Shown piece by piece: positions 1 through 6,437 of a DNA stretch of 6,906 nucleotides (positions are counted from its first letter, which is position 1; each line of letters begins with the position of its first letter). The notes under the pieces are model-generated. The model searched no databases, had not been told where the DNA came from, and saw only the letters and a program-made list of their open reading frames with translations. This DNA comes from an uncultured Bacillota bacterium (lineage in GTDB: Bacteria > Bacillota > Dehalobacteriia > UBA7702). The DNA is taken from positions 1 to 6,906 of the forward strand of contig CACXDX010000033.1 of NCBI GenBank assembly GCA_902766525.1, written 5' to 3'. The position numbers and the translations under genes are program-made.

Positions 1-1208
1 AAAAACATATTGCAAAGAAGCGTAAAGCCCACAAGGATACTGAGAGCCATACTTTTCAGCCATACATAGGCAATAACCAAAAGAACGACGGCACAGCAAA
101 CCCCGGCAATGAGTCCGACGAGAGACTCTCTCAAAACATTGATAAAGATCCGGGAGGAATCCACCTGCCCGGTGGAAATCCCGCGCACCGTTACGGTAGA
201 GCTTTGCGTACCCACATTCCCGCCGAGACCCAACAGTAAGGGAATAAAGTAAGCCAAAGCGACAACGGCTTCAAGGTCTTCCTCAATATTATTCATGATC
301 AGCCCGGACATAAAACCGCCGAAAAGGGTAATCAGCAGCCAGGGCAAGCGGGCTTTCACAGCTTTGGCGACTTTTTCACCGAAGCTGTCATCTTCATCAT
401 CCAGTTCATCCTCGCTGGAACCTGCCATTCTCAAAACGTCTTCGGTCGCTTCTTCTTCAATAACATCGATGATATCATCGACCGTAATAATACCCACAAG
501 ATGATGATCTTTATCGGTAACGGGTATTGCGCTGACATCGTAACGGGAAACCATCGAAGCGGCTTCTTCCTGGTCGGTATAGTCGGTGACATACTTGACA
601 CGAGGATTCATAATGTGCGCGATGGTCCAGTTCGGCGGCGTGACAATAAGATCTCTCAACGAAAGTACCCCGACAAGAACTCCGTTATCGTCGACGACAT
701 AAACATAATAAACGGTTTCCGCCGAAGGCGCTTCTTCCCGCAAAATGCGAATGGCCTCCTCCGCGGTGACCTTTTCATTCAGAGATACGAATTCCGTGGT
801 CATAATCGATCCGGCGGTATCTTCCGGATAGACCATCAGCTCACGGACGTCTTCGGCATCCTCATCTTCCATCAGATCAAGGAGCTTTTCCTGAGTGATC
901 GGTTCCAATTCCCCGAGAATGTCGGCGACATCATCGAGGTTCATCGAATCCAAAACCGCGGAACTTTTATCGGCACCCAAAGAATGTAAAATCTCCGGCA
1001 CCAGATCCGGATCGAGATAAGTCATGACCTCCCCGGTAATATCCGCGGGAAGATACATCAGCACATGAATGATCGTCTCGGAATCAAGGCCCGACAACAA
1101 CTCCCCGATATCAATGGGAGCCGACGGAGCGAGAATCGCCGCGATCGCGGGATAATCCTGACTTTCCAGAAACGGAGCGATCCGTTCCATTTTTTCTTTA
1201 ATATCCAT
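1..1208 (-). CDS. mgtE: Magnesium channel/transporter MgtE, C-terminus cut off by window edge
   Basis: MgtE is a homodimeric Mg2+-selective channel of the cytoplasmic membrane, gated by its own cytosolic Mg2+-sensing domains. The reading frame starts at ATG 1208-1206, preceded by an AAAGGA-type ribosome-binding site 6 nt upstream, and stays open for 402 codons to the window edge; the family is usually about 450 residues, so only the last membrane part is missing. Visible in order are the acidic helical MgtE N domain (about 1-127), the YPEDTAGSIMTTEF junction (127-140), a CBS pair (about 136-260) ending in the acidic plug-helix segment IDVIEEEATED (247-257), then the first membrane segments from about 288. 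The family signature is seen at 322-342, with GGNVGTQSS at 329-337. The ion-selectivity aspartate of the last membrane part would lie outside the window. The gene follows era after 167 nt that hold a short leader ORF and terminator, so it is probably regulated separately from the upstream operon. Confidence 0.97.
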   Translation of the reverse strand, partial: MDIKEKMERIAPFLESQDYPAIAAILAPSAPIDIGELLSGLDSETIIHVLMYLPADITGEVMTYLDPDLVPEILHSLGADKSSAVLDSMNLDDVADILGELEPITQEKLLDLMEDEDAEDVRELMVYPEDTAGSIMTTEFVSLNEKVTAEEAIRILREEAPSAETVYYVYVVDDNGVLVGVLSLRDLIVTPPNWTIAHIMNPRVKYVTDYTDQEEAASMVSRYDVSAIPVTDKDHHLVGIITVDDIIDVIEEEATEDVLRMAGSSEDELDDEDDSFGEKVAKAVKARLPWLLITLFGGFMSGLIMNNIEEDLEAVVALAYFIPLLLGLGGNVGTQSSTVTVRGISTGQVDSSRIFINVLRESLVGLIAGVCCAVVLLVIAYVWLKSMALSILVGFTLLCNMF

Positions 1209-1209
1209 A

Positions 1210-1236
1210 GCGTTTCCTTTCCCGGGAGAGAAACGC
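1210..1236 (-). promoter_or_regulatory. Hairpin sequestering the mgtE ribosome-binding site
   Basis: In the mRNA, GCGTTTC (1236-1230) is perfectly complementary to GAAACGC (1216-1210), giving a 7-bp stem with a 13-nt loop. The 3' arm includes GGAAA of the mgtE Shine-Dalgarno region (AAAGGA, 1220-1215) and ends one nucleotide before the ATG at 1208. If it folds, it should lower mgtE translation initiation. The complementarity is seen directly; the regulatory role is inferred. The 5' arm can alternatively pair with 1273-1261, inside the upstream terminator, which would free the ribosome-binding site. Confidence 0.45.
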
Positions 1237-1243
1237 CGGAATG

Positions 1244-1334
1244 AAAAAAGTGAGATCAGACCGGGTTCTCCCCTGCTGTTGAACAATTATCTGCGTCGTT
1301 GCGCCATCGGGGGACACCCTCCATGATCTCACTT
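1244..1334 (-). terminator. Large intrinsic terminator/attenuator hairpin between era and mgtE
   Basis: AAGTGAGATCA (mRNA 1334-1324) is perfectly complementary to TGATCTCACTT (1258-1248), an 11-bp outer stem whose 3' arm runs into a six-U tract (1249-1244). Inside, GGGT (1319-1316) pairs with ACCC (1266-1263) and TCCCC (1314-1310) with GGGGA (1273-1269), leaving an apical region of about 36 nt. The U-tract is on the side expected for transcription toward mgtE. It may end the era operon, but its loop encodes a complete 22-codon ORF and it lies in the mgtE 5' region, so a conditional attenuator is the better reading. An unusually long loop makes efficient unassisted termination uncertain. Confidence 0.65.
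1256..1324 (-). CDS. Putative 22-residue leader peptide of mgtE
   Basis: A short ORF runs from ATG 1324-1322 to TGA 1258-1256 on the mRNA strand. The peptide begins MEGVPRWRND and ends STAGENPV. A purine-rich site, AAGGA followed by AGTGAGATC, sits upstream of the ATG at about 9 nt spacing, a credible Shine-Dalgarno. The start codon begins with the last base of the 5' terminator arm, and the TGA is the first three bases of the 3' arm. A ribosome initiating at the ATG would hold the 5' arm open, and one at the stop codon would mask the 3' arm, so translation and terminator formation exclude each other. The peptide has no signal sequence or run of one amino acid typical of a biosynthetic leader. 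It does carry acidic residues, two prolines and a Pro-Val end, features compatible with ribosome slowing or destabilisation. I recognise no family; coding status is inferred from architecture. Confidence 0.5.
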   Translation of the reverse strand: MEGVPRWRNDADNCSTAGENPV

Positions 1335-1372
1335 CCTTTCTTAAAAAGCCATCATCACATTTTTCTGCGTAA

Positions 1373-1401
1373 GCTTTATTCTTTCAATGTTTTTTTGTCA
1401 A
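1373..1401 (-). promoter_or_regulatory. Possible promoter for the leader ORF and mgtE inside the 3' end of era
   Basis: A perfect -35 hexamer TTGACA lies at 1401-1396. With a 17-nt spacer the -10 position is TAAAGC (1378-1373), which matches TATAAT at only three positions and overlaps the era stop codon. Transcription would start near 1366 and produce an mRNA carrying the whole leader ORF and terminator. The TTGACA arises from Phe-Asp-Lys codons of era, so chance is possible. The -35 is strong and the -10 weak. Confidence 0.25.
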
Positions 1402-2278
1402 AACCGAAATTTCTCAAATAAATATCTTTATTGCGCCAGTCTTTTTTCACTTTGACCCATAGTTCAAGATAAAATTTTGAGCCCAGAGTTTTTTCCATTT
1501 CAAGGCGGGCGTTTCGACCGATTTTTTTCAGCATCGCGCCATGTTTCCCGATGAGGATCCCTTTTTGGGATTCACGCTCTGCGTAGATTACGGCACTGGC
1601 GTAAACCGTACCGTCTTCTCTCTCTTTCACCTCAAGCATCTCCACGGCCACGGCATGGGGAATCTCATCTTCCGTTGATTCCAAAACTTTTTCCCTGATG
1701 ATCTCCGCCATGATTGCCCGTTCCGGCTGATCGGTAACCATATCATCCGGATAATAGCGAGGACCTTCGGGCAAATAGGGAATAACGGCAGCCAGCAAAC
1801 GGTCAATGTTTTCATCCTTTAAAGCCGATACCGGAACGATCTCGGCAAAGGGAAAGCGTTCGCTGTATTCACCGATCAACCGCAGCAGCGCACTTTTTTC
1901 CAACAGATCGATCTTATTCAGCAGCAGAAATACAGGAGTCCCCTCGGGCAGGGAACGAATAATATATTCCTCTCCCTTCCCGTAAGCTTCACTGCCGTCG
2001 ACGATATAAAAGATGACATCCACGCCGTCAACGGCGCTTTTTGCCGCCTCATTCATAAATTCTCCGAGTTTATGCTTGGGTTTATGAATGCCCGGTGTAT
2101 CAATGAAAATCAGCTGAGCGTCATCTGTCGTGTAAAAACCGCGAATTTTATTTTGTGTAGTCTGAGGTTTATCGGAAACGATGGCGATCTTCTGCTCGAG
2201 GATCGTATTCATCAGCGTACTTTTTCCGGCATTGGGTCTGCCGATAATCGTGATAAAACCGGAACGAAAAGAGGACAT
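1376..2278 (-). CDS. era: GTPase Era
   Basis: Era is an essential GTPase that binds the 3' end of 16S rRNA and assists 30S subunit assembly. With the ATG at 2278 the protein has 300 residues, the family norm. Seen in order: G1/P-loop GRPNAGKS (13-20), switch region with KPQTTQNKIRG (37-47), G3 DTPGIH (60-65), G4 NKID (121-124), G5 SAL (151-153), then the C-terminal KH domain with its GKHG loop (244-247). An in-frame ATG eight codons upstream (2302) has no ribosome-binding site and would overlap the preceding gene. The chosen ATG begins 1 nt after the upstream lipoprotein stop; its nearest purine motif, GAGG at 2294-2291, is a rather long 12 nt away, so translation probably depends on coupling. 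Era, YbeY and PhoH being in one operon matches their shared role in ribosome maturation. All key GTPase motifs are intact. Confidence 0.98.
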   Translation of the reverse strand: MSSFRSGFITIIGRPNAGKSTLMNTILEQKIAIVSDKPQTTQNKIRGFYTTDDAQLIFIDTPGIHKPKHKLGEFMNEAAKSAVDGVDVIFYIVDGSEAYGKGEEYIIRSLPEGTPVFLLLNKIDLLEKSALLRLIGEYSERFPFAEIVPVSALKDENIDRLLAAVIPYLPEGPRYYPDDMVTDQPERAIMAEIIREKVLESTEDEIPHAVAVEMLEVKEREDGTVYASAVIYAERESQKGILIGKHGAMLKKIGRNARLEMEKTLGSKFYLELWVKVKKDWRNKDIYLRNFGFDKKTLKE

Positions 2279-2279
2279 A

Positions 2280-3335
2280 TCAGTCGGCAACCTCACTGTC
2301 ATCGGCAGAAGCCGGGGTATATTCGGCTTTGTTTTCGGGGGATATGATCTGAATGATCGTGCGGCCGGGGATCAGCTTGATATCGCTGCCGTCTTCCGCG
2401 GAGCGGAAAACAAAACCATTACCTTTTTCAAGATCCCAATTGATCGCCGTGACCGTACCGTTTTGCAGAAGTTCACCTTCGCCGGAATCGATATCCATAT
2501 CAAGGCGGCCTTCATTATCCATCACGGAGTTGGCAATATAGAGAACCACAACATTATCGGCAATAACGGCTTTATCCAAAGCGCCGTCCATATGGAGATT
2601 GCCCTTGGAATAGCGCTGATAAGCTCCTTCGCTTTCATCCCAGCGGTAGGAAACCGATTTAAAACGGTAATTGAGAGAAAGTTCTTCAACACCGCCGAAG
2701 CTCAAAGCATTCAGCTCATCTTCGCTGTAAAAATTAAATCCCGGACAGTTTTTAAGATCAAGCTTATCGTAATTGCGGCTTTCTGCGCCCTTACTCAGCT
2801 CTTCATAAGAAGTATACAGGTTGTGAGGAGATTTCTTTTCACTGATGCGATGGAACGCGGAAGTGATCGACATTTCGTCCATATCTTTCATTTCACCGCT
2901 GTCGATAATATCATAAGCTTGAGGGCTGCCGCCGCAGTGAGCAAAGATCGCGTCATAGGCGTCGACAATATCATAGAAATAATGACGTGCCGAACGCACC
3001 CCGCCGATGGTATCCGGGGTGTGATGATAGAAGAATGCCAAAAAGCGATTGATCCCTGCTTCAACGGGAACTTCGATGAGCAGATCCGCTTCACCGATAC
3101 CGCTCTGAGGTTCGGAATCGGGGCCGTTTTCAACAGAAACGATAAAGAGATAATCACCGATATCATTGGTATTTTCAATTTCTTCCCCATCCAGCGGACA
3201 GACCGCGCTTTCGGCCGGCGCATCACCGTAGTACATGGTGTCTTCTTCGTCTTCTTTGTCGCCGCAGGCGCAGACGGCAAAACACAACGCCGCACAAACC
3301 GCGAGAGCGAGCCACAGTTTCATCATTCTTTTCAT
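2280..3335 (-). CDS. DUF3048 (YerB-like) lipoprotein
   Basis: This 351-residue protein starts with a basic MKRMMK, a hydrophobic stretch (7-22) and a lipobox VCAC with the lipidated cysteine at 24, so it should be anchored to the outer face of the cytoplasmic membrane. An acidic linker (26-40) follows. The region 61-145 carries DUF3048 features: a PQSGIGEADLLIE-like segment (76-88), EAGINRFLAFF (92-102), IGGVRSARHYF (110-120) and AHCGGSPQAYD (132-142). The C-terminal part (about 220-332) resembles the second DUF3048 domain and ends in GRTIIQIISPE. The family, named for Bacillus subtilis YerB, has no established biochemical role that I know of. The start is supported by AGGAG (3347-3343), 7 nt upstream. 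It lies 33 nt after dgkA in an AT-rich gap and 1 nt before era, a position often held by cdd in relatives. It has a lower density of recognisable motifs than its neighbours, but no frameshift. Confidence 0.9.
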   Translation of the reverse strand: MKRMMKLWLALAVCAALCFAVCACGDKEDEEDTMYYGDAPAESAVCPLDGEEIENTNDIGDYLFIVSVENGPDSEPQSGIGEADLLIEVPVEAGINRFLAFFYHHTPDTIGGVRSARHYFYDIVDAYDAIFAHCGGSPQAYDIIDSGEMKDMDEMSITSAFHRISEKKSPHNLYTSYEELSKGAESRNYDKLDLKNCPGFNFYSEDELNALSFGGVEELSLNYRFKSVSYRWDESEGAYQRYSKGNLHMDGALDKAVIADNVVVLYIANSVMDNEGRLDMDIDSGEGELLQNGTVTAINWDLEKGNGFVFRSAEDGSDIKLIPGRTIIQIISPENKAEYTPASADDSEVAD

Positions 3336-3342
3336 CGTTTTT

Positions 3343-3347
3343 CTCCT
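3343..3347 (-). promoter_or_regulatory. Ribosome-binding site of the DUF3048 lipoprotein gene
   Basis: AGGAG within GAAGGAG lies 7 nt before the ATG at 3335. It is one of the two best Shine-Dalgarno sequences in the window and fixes the start. It sits in the only AT-rich gap of the upstream operon; together with TATTAT at 3359-3354 it leaves open an internal promoter, but no convincing -35 element was found. Confidence 0.8.
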
Positions 3348-3368
3348 TCATTCATAATAAATTTTAAT

Positions 3369-3737
3369 TTAAATTAATAAACTGATCAGATGTGGTATAA
3401 AAAGAATCGCGCCGATGATCACGGCGATCATGCAAATTACAAGCACGGCGCCGGCAGCGACATCTTTAACGGCCGCGGCGAGAGGATGATATTCCTCGGT
3501 ACAAAGATCAACCAGATTTTCCAAGGCCGTATTCGCCATCTCGGCAAAAAGAACAAAAGCGATCAGCAAAAGCAAAACACAAAGTTCCGCTCCGGAAAGA
3601 TCAAAAACCAAACCGAGCAGAAAAGCGAGACTGCCTACACTGCAATGGATGCGGAAATTACGTTCATGGCGAAGGCAATAACCGACCCCCTTGAAGGCGT
3701 AACGGAAGCTATCTTTTAAGGAACCCGCCTTTTTCAC
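3369..3737 (-). CDS. dgkA: Diacylglycerol/undecaprenol kinase family protein
   Basis: A 122-residue integral membrane kinase. In Gram-positives this family mainly phosphorylates undecaprenol, recycling the lipid carrier for cell-wall polymers, although it is named after E. coli diacylglycerol kinase. Two N-terminal amphipathic basic segments (1-30) precede three membrane helices (about 32-48, 50-68 and 93-118). The catalytic signature AEMANTALENLVDL spans 65-78; Glu66, Asn69 and Glu73 correspond to the conserved active-site positions, with Glu25 upstream and KDVAAGAVL (91-99) following. The start codon is GTG (3737-3735), overlapping the ybeY stop as GTGA, so the two genes are translationally coupled; a G-rich stretch inside the end of ybeY could serve as the ribosome-binding site. 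Length and motifs fit the small Gram-positive type. Substrate (undecaprenol versus diacylglycerol) cannot be settled from sequence alone. Confidence 0.95.
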   Translation of the reverse strand: MKKAGSLKDSFRYAFKGVGYCLRHERNFRIHCSVGSLAFLLGLVFDLSGAELCVLLLLIAFVLFAEMANTALENLVDLCTEEYHPLAAAVKDVAAGAVLVICMIAVIIGAILFIPHLISLLI

Positions 3738-4216
3738 CGCACCACCCCCATAGCATCGAGATAAACGTCGGCAATATTTTCCATTTCCTTTCTTTCCTCT
3801 TCTTCCATATGGTCGTAACCGAGAAGATGAAGAAAACCGTGAAGCGCAAGAAAACAGATCTCTCTTTCAAAGCCGTGTCCGTATTCTTCGGCCTGTGCGG
3901 CACAGCGTTCCGTGGAAATCAGAATATCACCGAGGGAAGGACGGACTGTCCCCGGTGAAAGGGAAACCTCGCCGGAAGACCATTCCTCCCGTCCCGAAGT
4001 CATCGGAAAGGAGAGAACGTCGGTGGCTTTGTCAAGATTGCGAAAACGGCGATTGAACCGGCGTATACGCTCATCATCGCAGAAACCGATCGTCACGGTA
4101 TAAAAAGAAGGAACTTTCTCCTCTTTTGCCGCACAGCGCAGCAGAGATGCGATCTTTTTCAGGATATCCCGATCGGGAGCGTTTTGAGACTGTCCGCAGC
4201 GGAACTCAATCCTCAT
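3734..4216 (-). CDS. ybeY: Endoribonuclease/rRNA maturation factor YbeY
   Basis: YbeY is a zinc-dependent protein needed for 16S rRNA 3'-end maturation and 70S ribosome quality control. The 160-residue product has the family signature HGFLHLLGYDH at 126-136, giving the three zinc-ligand histidines 126, 130 and 136. The upstream segment with Arg59 and KATDVLSFP (63-71), and the GDILIS strand (96-101), match the conserved core. The ATG at 4216 lies inside the end of pgpH (11-nt overlap) and is preceded by GGAGGG 7 nt upstream, so the start is well supported. Downstream, dgkA begins within the stop codon. The pairing with phoH is widespread, and the two proteins are thought to act together in RNA metabolism. 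No key residue is missing. Confidence 0.97.
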   Translation of the reverse strand: MRIEFRCGQSQNAPDRDILKKIASLLRCAAKEEKVPSFYTVTIGFCDDERIRRFNRRFRNLDKATDVLSFPMTSGREEWSSGEVSLSPGTVRPSLGDILISTERCAAQAEEYGHGFEREICFLALHGFLHLLGYDHMEEEERKEMENIADVYLDAMGVVR

Positions 4217-6437
4217 GGGACATCCCTCCGTTTTCTTCTTCCGTTTTTTCTTCCTTCCCGTTATCCTCTTTTTTTCTGACCATATCTTCGGACAGGCCGG
4301 ATTTCTTGGCTAAAGCCTTAAGTTCCGGATAACGGATCCGATGATGGGTAATACCGTCATAAACGGAGACAAAAGCATCTTGAATCACATGAAGATCACG
4401 GAAAGTCAGATCACATTCCTCAAACTGACCGTCATCCAGACGCTCGCCGATCAGGCTGTGGATCTTTGCCGTCAATTCTCCTTTTGTCATCGGTCCCATG
4501 CTCTGGATCGCAGCCTGGACCGTATCGGCGATCATCACAAGGGCACTCTCACGGCTTTGCGGTTTGGGAAAGGGATAGGAGAAATCTTCTTTGGTGACGT
4601 CGTCACCGTTCTCCAAAGCTTTATGATAAAAATATTTGATCACACCGTTGCCGTGATGTTCGGAAATGATGTCGATGACTTCCTTGGGAAGATCATAGTC
4701 TCTCGCCATTTCGATGCCGTCCTTAACGTGAGAAACAAGGATCAGCACCGACATTGCCGGCGTGAGATTATCATGGGGATTGACTCCCGACTCCTGATTT
4801 TCGGTAAAATAGACAGGTCTTTCCAATTTGCCGATATCGTGATAATAGGCGGCGACACGAGTCAAAAGGGGATCGGCGTTGATCGCGTCCGCTCCGGCTT
4901 CGGCCAAATTCGCCACGAGAATGCTGTGGTAATAAGTTCCCGGCGCTTCGGCCATGAGCCGTTTGATCAAAGGGTGACCCGTCGAGGAGAGTTCCATCAG
5001 TTTCATCGGCGTTGCCATTTTCAGCGTATTTTCCAGCAGGGGAATGGTACCCAAAGCGATAAGCGCCGAAAGCAAACCGCTGAAGAATCCGCAAACACAG
5101 CCGATCAAAATGGTACGCAGCGTCTGTTCGCCGATGAAGCCGAAAACGAGAATGGAAACCATATTGACCACACCGAGATAAAGACCGAAACTGACGAGTT
5201 GAAAACGCTCGCGAATACGACCGACGGTATAGATAGTAAACAAAGCGCCGATGGCCGCGACCAAAATAAACGAAAGCTGACTCTGAGCCAAAATAATCAT
5301 GAACAAGCCGCTGAAAGTCGTAATAATAAAGGCCAGACGCTGATCGGTAAGAGTGGAAAAAACCAGAGCAACGGCGGGCAAAGGCAAAAGATAGCCGAGC
5401 ACGCTGTGGATCGTTCCGGAAGTCTGCGCAACCATCACCATGATGATTTGGCAAAGCAGCAAAAAGGCGAAAATCACGCAGCCGATCATGAGAATGCCGT
5501 TGCGTTCGTAAATAAAGGATTTAAAGTAGCGTTTACAATACGTAAAGAGCAGCACATAGAGGAAGAAAACATAGAGAAAAATGCCGATGAAATAAAAAGG
5601 CCCTTTCCCTTCCGACAACATACCGGCCTTTTGCAGCGCTTCCACCTGCTCCGGTGTAATTTCCGTTCCTTCATCGATGATCTTTTCCCCGGAGCGCACC
5701 GTCACCTCTTCGGGCTGTATTTCGGAAATTCGTTTGGCGGTAACGGCGGCGGTCTCTTCTTCATCGAGAATATAATTGGCTTCGATCGTGATCTGACTCA
5801 GGATCGCCCGGGCGATATTCTCTTCCACCTTGCGGAAATTATTAACGATCCATTCGTTGAGTCCTTCGGTGTAAGCCGCCACCTCGGAATCTTTCACCCC
5901 GTTGGCATAGGTCGAAGCGATATGAGCCCGCAGCGAATCCGCGACCGAAGTGATCGCCTCCATATCGACACGATTTAAAGATTCCTCATAAACGGCGGCA
6001 TCGTCACCGTCACCGAAAAGCTTTTGATATTGGGAAACGACTTCCTCGGAATTATAATCCGGCTCACTTTTGATGGCGTTCATCGCCTCAAGAAAAGCAT
6101 CGATTTCTCCGTTGATATCATCGATTTTCGTTTTATCAAGGAGGTAAACGTCGTTGGCGGAAGATTCGATCTCCGAAACGGCTTTGTTGTAAGCGACTTC
6201 ACTGGTATAAGTAAAAGTAGAGCCTTCATAGATCAGTGTTTTCGAGGCGATTTCTCCGGCCTGAAAAGAACCGCGGCTGCCGATGGCCGAAACCATCAGA
6301 ATCAGTGACGTGGCAATAACGAAAGCCAGCCAATACCAGATAAGCCTCGATCTGATCATTTTTTCTTGCACTTCCCCGGAAAGGAAACTGTCGGCGGTAA
6401 AAAGCCGTTTGGAATCGCGGGTTTTATTCTTTACCAT
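4206..6437 (-). CDS. pgpH: 7TM-HD cyclic-di-AMP phosphodiesterase, PgpH family
   Basis: PgpH (YqfF) proteins hydrolyse the second messenger c-di-AMP at the inner face of the membrane, affecting potassium and osmotic balance. The 743-residue product has an N-terminal membrane helix (about 33-52), an extracellular 7TMR-HDED domain (about 53-278) rich in acidic residues, a block of membrane helices (about 281-465), then a cytosolic HD domain. Metal-ligand residues visible are His504, His533-Asp534 (YYHDIGK), His570, His594-His595 and Asp638, the full set expected for an active enzyme. The tail (about 716-743) is highly charged and probably disordered. I chose the ATG at 6437 because it yields the usual short cytosolic N-terminus and follows AAAGGG; an in-frame extension to 6503 would read only through phoH coding sequence. 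The start overlaps the phoH stop by 14 nt and the end overlaps ybeY by 11 nt. Confidence 0.96.
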   Translation of the reverse strand: MVKNKTRDSKRLFTADSFLSGEVQEKMIRSRLIWYWLAFVIATSLILMVSAIGSRGSFQAGEIASKTLIYEGSTFTYTSEVAYNKAVSEIESSANDVYLLDKTKIDDINGEIDAFLEAMNAIKSEPDYNSEEVVSQYQKLFGDGDDAAVYEESLNRVDMEAITSVADSLRAHIASTYANGVKDSEVAAYTEGLNEWIVNNFRKVEENIARAILSQITIEANYILDEEETAAVTAKRISEIQPEEVTVRSGEKIIDEGTEITPEQVEALQKAGMLSEGKGPFYFIGIFLYVFFLYVLLFTYCKRYFKSFIYERNGILMIGCVIFAFLLLCQIIMVMVAQTSGTIHSVLGYLLPLPAVALVFSTLTDQRLAFIITTFSGLFMIILAQSQLSFILVAAIGALFTIYTVGRIRERFQLVSFGLYLGVVNMVSILVFGFIGEQTLRTILIGCVCGFFSGLLSALIALGTIPLLENTLKMATPMKLMELSSTGHPLIKRLMAEAPGTYYHSILVANLAEAGADAINADPLLTRVAAYYHDIGKLERPVYFTENQESGVNPHDNLTPAMSVLILVSHVKDGIEMARDYDLPKEVIDIISEHHGNGVIKYFYHKALENGDDVTKEDFSYPFPKPQSRESALVMIADTVQAAIQSMGPMTKGELTAKIHSLIGERLDDGQFEECDLTFRDLHVIQDAFVSVYDGITHHRIRYPELKALAKKSGLSEDMVRKKEDNGKEEKTEEENGGMSHED
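4224..4229 (-). promoter_or_regulatory. Ribosome-binding site of ybeY
   Basis: GGAGGG lies in the last codons of pgpH, 7 nt upstream of the ybeY ATG (4216). It is a near-ideal Shine-Dalgarno and decides the overlapping start. Because it is inside pgpH, ribosomes finishing pgpH can feed ybeY. Confidence 0.85.

Noticed and set aside
501..989. Plus-strand ORF within the mgtE region
   Set aside because: Antisense to the CBS and N domains of mgtE, which reads without interruption on the minus strand.
1210..1345. A known riboswitch (M-box, yybP-ykoY, fluoride, ydaO) in the mgtE leader
   Set aside because: None of the conserved blocks I can recall for these classes is present in the right order; a covariance search would settle it.
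1335..1375. Tiny ORF (ATG ATG GCT TTT TAA) just after the era stop
   Set aside because: Only four sense codons, no clear ribosome-binding site, and no structural relation to the terminator.
2276..2302. Upstream in-frame ATG giving a 308-residue Era
   Set aside because: No ribosome-binding site, overlaps the lipoprotein gene, and adds residues not typical of the family; the ATG at 2278 gives the normal 300 residues.
2181..3377. 398-codon plus-strand ORF antisense to the DUF3048 lipoprotein and the start of era
   Set aside because: Its translation shows no recognisable domain and mirrors the codon structure of well-supported minus-strand genes; no ribosome-binding site or separate context supports it.
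3336..3383. Internal promoter in the AT-rich dgkA-lipoprotein gap
   Set aside because: TATTAT at 3359-3354 resembles a -10 element, but the position 17 nt upstream holds only AGTTTA-like sequence, a poor -35; base composition alone can explain it.
4341..5978. 545-codon plus-strand ORF antisense to pgpH
   Set aside because: It is rich in His, Arg, Gln and Asn in the way typical of antisense frames, with no domain; pgpH on the other strand has a full set of catalytic residues.
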